From Methylococcaceae bacterium (GTDB taxonomy: Bacteria > Pseudomonadota > Gammaproteobacteria > Methylococcales > Methylomonadaceae), in assembly GCA_947505055.1 (NCBI GenBank), contig CANNLO010000064.1:1-18385 (forward strand): a stretch of 18,385 bases of DNA, in the 5' to 3' direction. Below are positions 15,522-18,385 of this stretch, in pieces (positions within the stretch are counted from its first letter, which is position 1; each line of letters begins with the position of its first letter). Below the pieces are notes generated by a model, which did no database searches, was not told the DNA's origin, and saw only the letters and a program-made list of their open reading frames with translations. The translations under genes were made by a program, and so were the position numbers.

Positions 15522-16679
15522 TTACTCAGCTAACCATTGCCGTCGATAATCCTCATAAGCAAACTGTTTTAATTTTGTAACTCTAAAAGAATGGCTGAGG
15601 TAAATATCGGGAAGGTTATAGCCATTAAATCGATTCGCTTTAATTAAAGAATAGGCACCAACATTTTTGAAAACGACTTTATCGCCAATTGCCAGGGGAT
15701 TTTTAAACTGATACCGTCCAAAAATATCGCCCGCCAGACAAGTACAACCCGCCAAAGTCGCAGTATAACTTCCAGTGGGATCGTGTTCGTGTAATTCAGG
15801 CTGCCGCTGATATTCAAAGACTTCTGGATTATGATTGACAGACGTATCCAAAACAACCATGTTGGCACCGTCGCTAACAAAGCAATCAAGTACCGTCGCG
15901 ACTAAATAACCAGCCTGACCGACAATGGCTTTGCCCGGCTCGATATACACTTCCAATCCATATTCGTGTTTCAGCTTTGTCACCAACTCCACAAATGGTT
16001 GATGATTTTTAATTTGATTAAACAAATAGCCGCCACCGATATTTAACCATTCCAGTTCAGCCAATCCGAACCCCAGATGCTGTTTTAGTTTATTGATCGT
16101 TTTAAGGAGTGGGGTGAAATCGGTAGCCGAGAAAATATTATGGACATGCAATCCCTGAATTTGATCAAGATGAGTAATTTCAGAAGGGTCAACACCTAAC
16201 TTGGATTGCTGTCGGCACGGATCAAAACGATCATCATTTAAAAAAGACAACTTGGGATTCACTCTCAAACCGATAGAAGACTGTTCCTGAGCCACTTCCC
16301 CAAAACGTTGATACTGGGATAAGGAATTAAAACTGATATGCGAACACAGCGTAGCCAACTCCTCCAATTCATCCGCTCTGAGACCGGGCGTAGTCAAATG
16401 AATACTGCCCTGCCCCGGCAAAACTTGTTCCGAACCTTGACGAAGCACTTCATCAGCCAAACGCGCTTCAAATAAAGAGCTGACTGAAAAGCCATCAACA
16501 TAAGGCTTTGCCAGATCCAGAATTACCTTTAGTGGCAAGGCCTTGATCGAATATAAAACGTTAACGCCACACTGGTTTCTCAGGTCCGCCAAAATTTCAA
16601 GGGTTCTTGTAACCTCTACTTTATCAATCACAAATGCAGGTGAAGAAAAAACGCTTTCTTTTAAACCATTAAAATCCAT
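15522..16679 (-). CDS. nspC: Carboxynorspermidine/carboxyspermidine decarboxylase (NspC-like)
   Basis: A fold-III PLP decarboxylase of about 385 aa. NspC removes CO2 from carboxynorspermidine or carboxyspermidine as the last step of the alternative polyamine route. Features (numbered with the GTG at 16682 as residue 1): the PLP lysine in LYSIKALPL (Lys47), FSVSSLFEARL (65-75), LRVNPKLS (139-146), LHVHNIF (178-184), NIGGGYLF (214-221), the phosphate-binding YIEPGKAIVGQAG (246-258), and the active-site cysteine region AGCTCLAGDIFG (311-322). GTG 16682 and ATG 16679 are adjacent; neither has a well-spaced ribosome site. It lies 9-12 nt after the DUF1348 gene and is surely co-transcribed with it. 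The partner carboxynorspermidine dehydrogenase, often next to nspC, is not in this window. Confidence 0.9.
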   Translation of the reverse strand: MDFNGLKESVFSSPAFVIDKVEVTRTLEILADLRNQCGVNVLYSIKALPLKVILDLAKPYVDGFSVSSLFEARLADEVLRQGSEQVLPGQGSIHLTTPGLRADELEELATLCSHISFNSLSQYQRFGEVAQEQSSIGLRVNPKLSFLNDDRFDPCRQQSKLGVDPSEITHLDQIQGLHVHNIFSATDFTPLLKTINKLKQHLGFGLAELEWLNIGGGYLFNQIKNHQPFVELVTKLKHEYGLEVYIEPGKAIVGQAGYLVATVLDCFVSDGANMVVLDTSVNHNPEVFEYQRQPELHEHDPTGSYTATLAGCTCLAGDIFGRYQFKNPLAIGDKVVFKNVGAYSLIKANRFNGYNLPDIYLSHSFRVTKLKQFAYEDYRRQWLAE

Positions 16680-16691
16680 CACTTGAATAAA

Positions 16692-17171
16692 TTACAATCC
16701 TAAGTCGCTTAAACCGGGATGTTCATCTGGTCGACGACCTTGCGGCCAATGAAATTTGCGGTCAGCTTCTTGAATAGATAAATCATTAATGCTTGCGTAA
16801 CGGCGTTGCATCAAACCGTTTTGGTCAAATTCCCAGTTTTCATTACCGTAAGAACGGAACCATTCATTGTTATCGTTGTGCCATTCATAGGCAAAACGAA
16901 CGGCAATATGATTATCGTCGAAAGCCCAAAGCTCTTTTATCAGGCGATACTCATGTTCTTTTGCCCATTTTCGGGTGAGAAACTCAATAATTTGCTCGCG
17001 ACCGACCGGAAATTCAGCACGATTTCGCCACACACTATCAATAGTGTAAGCCAGGGCGACACGCTGAGGATCACGATTGTTCCAGCCATCTTCGGCCATA
17101 CGTACTTTTTGGAATGCCGTCTCACGGGTAAAAGGAGGAAAGGGGGGGCGAGCTTCTTGGGTGTTATTCAT
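16692..17171 (-). CDS. DUF1348 family NTF2/SnoaL-like protein
   Basis: A 159-aa protein that fits DUF1348, a nuclear-transport-factor-2-like fold family of unknown role. The recognisable parts are [25 protein letters not shown] (19-43), SVWRNRAEF (47-55), [13 protein letters not shown] (57-69), [24 protein letters not shown] (92-115) and the C-terminal RRYASINDL and [15 protein letters not shown]. It has many aromatic and acidic residues and no signal peptide or membrane span. ATG 17171-17169 is supported by GGAG about 6 nt upstream. It is the first gene of a two-gene unit with nspC. A proline-rich stretch near its N-terminus coincides with a G7 run at the DNA level. Confidence 0.88.
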   Translation of the reverse strand: MNNTQEARPPFPPFTRETAFQKVRMAEDGWNNRDPQRVALAYTIDSVWRNRAEFPVGREQIIEFLTRKWAKEHEYRLIKELWAFDDNHIAVRFAYEWHNDNNEWFRSYGNENWEFDQNGLMQRRYASINDLSIQEADRKFHWPQGRRPDEHPGLSDLGL

Positions 17172-17545
17172 AAAATACTCCAGCTTGGGTGAATTTAAAT
17201 TTGATTTTAGGGCTAACCTAAATCTGTCTGGCCATAAAGTAACAGGATTAAGGGCAATAACTTTAATATTCCGGGTTTAGCGTAGTTAATTGCTCAATTA
17301 GTGAGTTAATGCTTACCGTGCTTGCACTGACTTTATTCTCTCTGCAATTTAATAATAACCAATAAATACAAAAACCTAAAAGAAGTTTATTGTTTTTTGC
17401 ACAATTTTGGGTGTTTAAATTGCAATTGCCTGTAGGAGAAAATTGATAATCGTATATGATACCCCTCGAAAGGGCAGTGCTTTTTCAATAATTTCTTCAC
17501 AGGTTCCATCTGGGATTTTCATTCGAACATCATTATCAATTGACT
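17172..17545. other. Divergent intergenic region, DUF1348-nspC unit versus small secreted protein
   Basis: About 370 AT-rich bases without a gene. It holds several short palindromes: AATTTAAATT (17192-17201), TTTAGG/CCTAAA (17206-17222), TAATTG-CT-CAATTA (17287-17300) and GCAATTGC (17422-17429). On the plus strand TATGAT (17455-17460) is a fair -10 box but lacks a clear -35. A small CCCT/AGGG hairpin with CGAA loop (17463-17474) followed by CAGTGCTTTTT could be an attenuator-like element. No sRNA or riboswitch class was recognised. Confidence 0.4.
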
Positions 17546-17872
17546 ATGAACTTAATTAAAAAAACAGTACTTACACTTTCTATGGCTCTTTCTTTAGGTG
17601 CTAGCGCAGTTGCTATGGCCGAAGAACCTGCTGCACGCGCTATTTCACATATTGAACAAGCTATTGCTGAAATCGTAAAACACGATTTTAATGCTGCTTA
17701 TATTCATGAAAAAGCGGCTCGTGGTGCTTCTGATGAAATCGTCGGACACGAAGAAGCTGTAAAACAAGGTCTTGCAAGCTTGATTAAAGCACAAATCATT
17801 GGCAAAAGTGCTGATGAAGCAAAAGCTACAGCTGAATTGAACAAAGCAATAGGTTTTTACAAAACAATCTAA
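17546..17872 (+). CDS. Small secreted helical protein, possibly SmbP-like
   Basis: A 108-aa protein with a clear signal peptide (MNLIKKTVLTLSMALSLGAS, AVAMA, then EEP), so the mature form of about 83 aa is periplasmic or secreted. The mature part is alanine-rich and helical, with repeated units such as HIEQAIAEIVKHD, HEKAARGAS, GHEEAVKQGLASL and ELNKAIGFYK, and histidines at 35, 46, 54 and 68. The layout recalls the small metal-binding protein SmbP of ammonia oxidisers, which forms a histidine-carrying helical bundle, but the histidine density is much lower, so metal binding is only a guess. ATG 17546 is preferred to the TTG two codons upstream. No ribosome site is visible before either. A strong terminator follows, so it is monocistronic. 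Confidence 0.75.
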   Translation: MNLIKKTVLTLSMALSLGASAVAMAEEPAARAISHIEQAIAEIVKHDFNAAYIHEKAARGASDEIVGHEEAVKQGLASLIKAQIIGKSADEAKATAELNKAIGFYKTI

Positions 17873-17895
17873 TCATTAGATCTGTTTTTTAAAGC

Positions 17896-17931
17896 GAACA
17901 GGATTGACTTCGGTTGATCCTGTTCACTTTT
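17896..17931 (+). terminator. Intrinsic terminator with UUCG tetraloop
   Basis: GAACAGGATTGAC (17896-17908), loop TTCG, GTTGATCCTGTTC (17913-17925): a 13-bp stem with two G-T wobble pairs and a C(UUCG)G tetraloop, followed by ACTTTTAT. It lies 24 nt after the stop of the small secreted protein and separates it from rlmA. Confidence 0.88.
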
Positions 17932-18001
17932 ATAAGTTCCGTGTAAACCATCCCGATTTTCTCCTGCTTTATCTCGAATAAAGACCGCATTGCCTGTTGC
18001 C

Positions 18002-18385
18002 ATGCTTCAAAATACGACCTCCCTGCCCAGTTATTTATGCCCAGTTTGCGGTTCTTCACTTCAACTGACAGCATCGACCAAATCCTACGCTTGCCAAAAC
18101 AACCATCACTTCGATCTTGCCAAAGAAGGTTATTTAAATTTATTGCCGGTGCAGTATAAACACTCTAATGATCCTGGCGATAACAAGACCATGATGCAAT
18201 CCCGACGTAAGTTTTTGGAAGTCGGCTATTACGAGCCCTTGGCAAAAGCGTTATCGATGTTCATTGAGGTAAATAAACCCGATCAGCTATTAGATCTTGG
18301 CTGCGGTGAAGGCTATTACAGCCGAAAAATCGAAAGTCTTTGTACACATAAAATGTTGCAGCATGGCCTGGACATCTCTAAATTC
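18002..18385 (+). CDS. rlmA: 23S rRNA (guanine(745)-N(1))-methyltransferase, N-terminal part
   Basis: The frame stays open from ATG 18002 to the right edge (128 codons). RlmA methylates G745 of 23S rRNA with SAM. The N-terminal zinc ribbon is visible as CPVCG (Cys13, Cys16) and ACQNNHHF (Cys31, His35), followed by the family block DLAKEGYLNLLPVQYKHSNDPGDNK (37-61), MMQSRRKFLEVGYYEPL and the SAM motif LLDLGCGEGYY (96-106), then GLDISK with the acidic residue of motif II. This matches E. coli RlmA almost motif by motif. Upstream TTG 17990 is in frame, but ATG fits the family N-terminus better. No clear ribosome site is seen. The catalytic C-terminal half lies outside the window. Confidence 0.95.
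   Translation, partial: MLQNTTSLPSYLCPVCGSSLQLTASTKSYACQNNHHFDLAKEGYLNLLPVQYKHSNDPGDNKTMMQSRRKFLEVGYYEPLAKALSMFIEVNKPDQLLDLGCGEGYYSRKIESLCTHKMLQHGLDISKF

Noticed and set aside
17889..18074. 61-aa minus-strand open frame between the small secreted protein gene and rlmA
   Set aside because: It covers the UUCG terminator and the rlmA start and has no family features.
1..18385. CRISPR array, prophage, integrase, insertion sequence, tRNA or rRNA
   Set aside because: No regularly spaced direct repeats, transposase or phage motifs, or tRNA/rRNA-like sequence seen on either strand.

Overview
The window reads as ordinary chromosomal DNA from a gammaproteobacterium, most likely a hopanoid-making, PQQ-using methylotroph or methanotroph of the Methylococcales type. 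The clues are an HpnN-type RND exporter, an IspG of the MEP pathway, a PQQ-type sugar/sorbosone dehydrogenase, a norspermidine-type decarboxylase (NspC), GalU, HtpX, RlmA and the gammaproteobacterial family DUF2835. No methane or methanol oxidation gene is present, so the assignment is an inference. No phage, transposase, integron, CRISPR array, tRNA or rRNA was seen.

Layout, left to right. (1) 1-209 (-): start of a GH5 exo-1,3-beta-glucanase-like enzyme, cut by the window edge. (2) 420-2111 (-): an SbmA/YddA-type ABC membrane/ATPase fusion whose nucleotide-binding domain has lost every catalytic motif. (3) 2563-6296 (+): lipoprotein ApbE followed 17 nt later by HpnN, closed by a strong two-way terminator. 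(4) 6398-9188 (-): DUF2835, DUF445 membrane protein, alpha/beta hydrolase and galU, probably one transcription unit, with htpX (9370-10245, -) upstream behind its own terminator. (5) 10362-12072 (+): secreted PQQ-type dehydrogenase overlapping a NudF-like Nudix hydrolase by 8 nt. (6) A hairpin-rich gap, then a metallophosphoesterase (-) divergent from ispG (+). (7) 14353-15188 (-): a UbiE/Coq5-like methyltransferase split by a frameshift. (8) 15522-17171 (-): DUF1348 protein and NspC. (9) 17546-17872 (+): a small secreted helical protein, SmbP-like at best, closed by a UUCG-loop terminator. (10) 18002-18385 (+): start of rlmA, cut by the window edge.

The genes are mostly housekeeping and envelope functions. 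IspG supplies isoprenoid precursors that in such bacteria feed hopanoids, and HpnN moves hopanoids to the outer membrane. ApbE adds FMN to exported flavoproteins and shares HpnN's transcript. GalU supplies UDP-glucose for surface polysaccharides, and HtpX is inner-membrane quality control.

I found no clearly new multi-gene system. The observations most worth checking are the catalytically dead NBD fused to an intact SbmA-like membrane domain, the single frameshift in the UbiE-like gene, and two REP-like palindromes downstream of unrelated genes that differ by pair-preserving changes.
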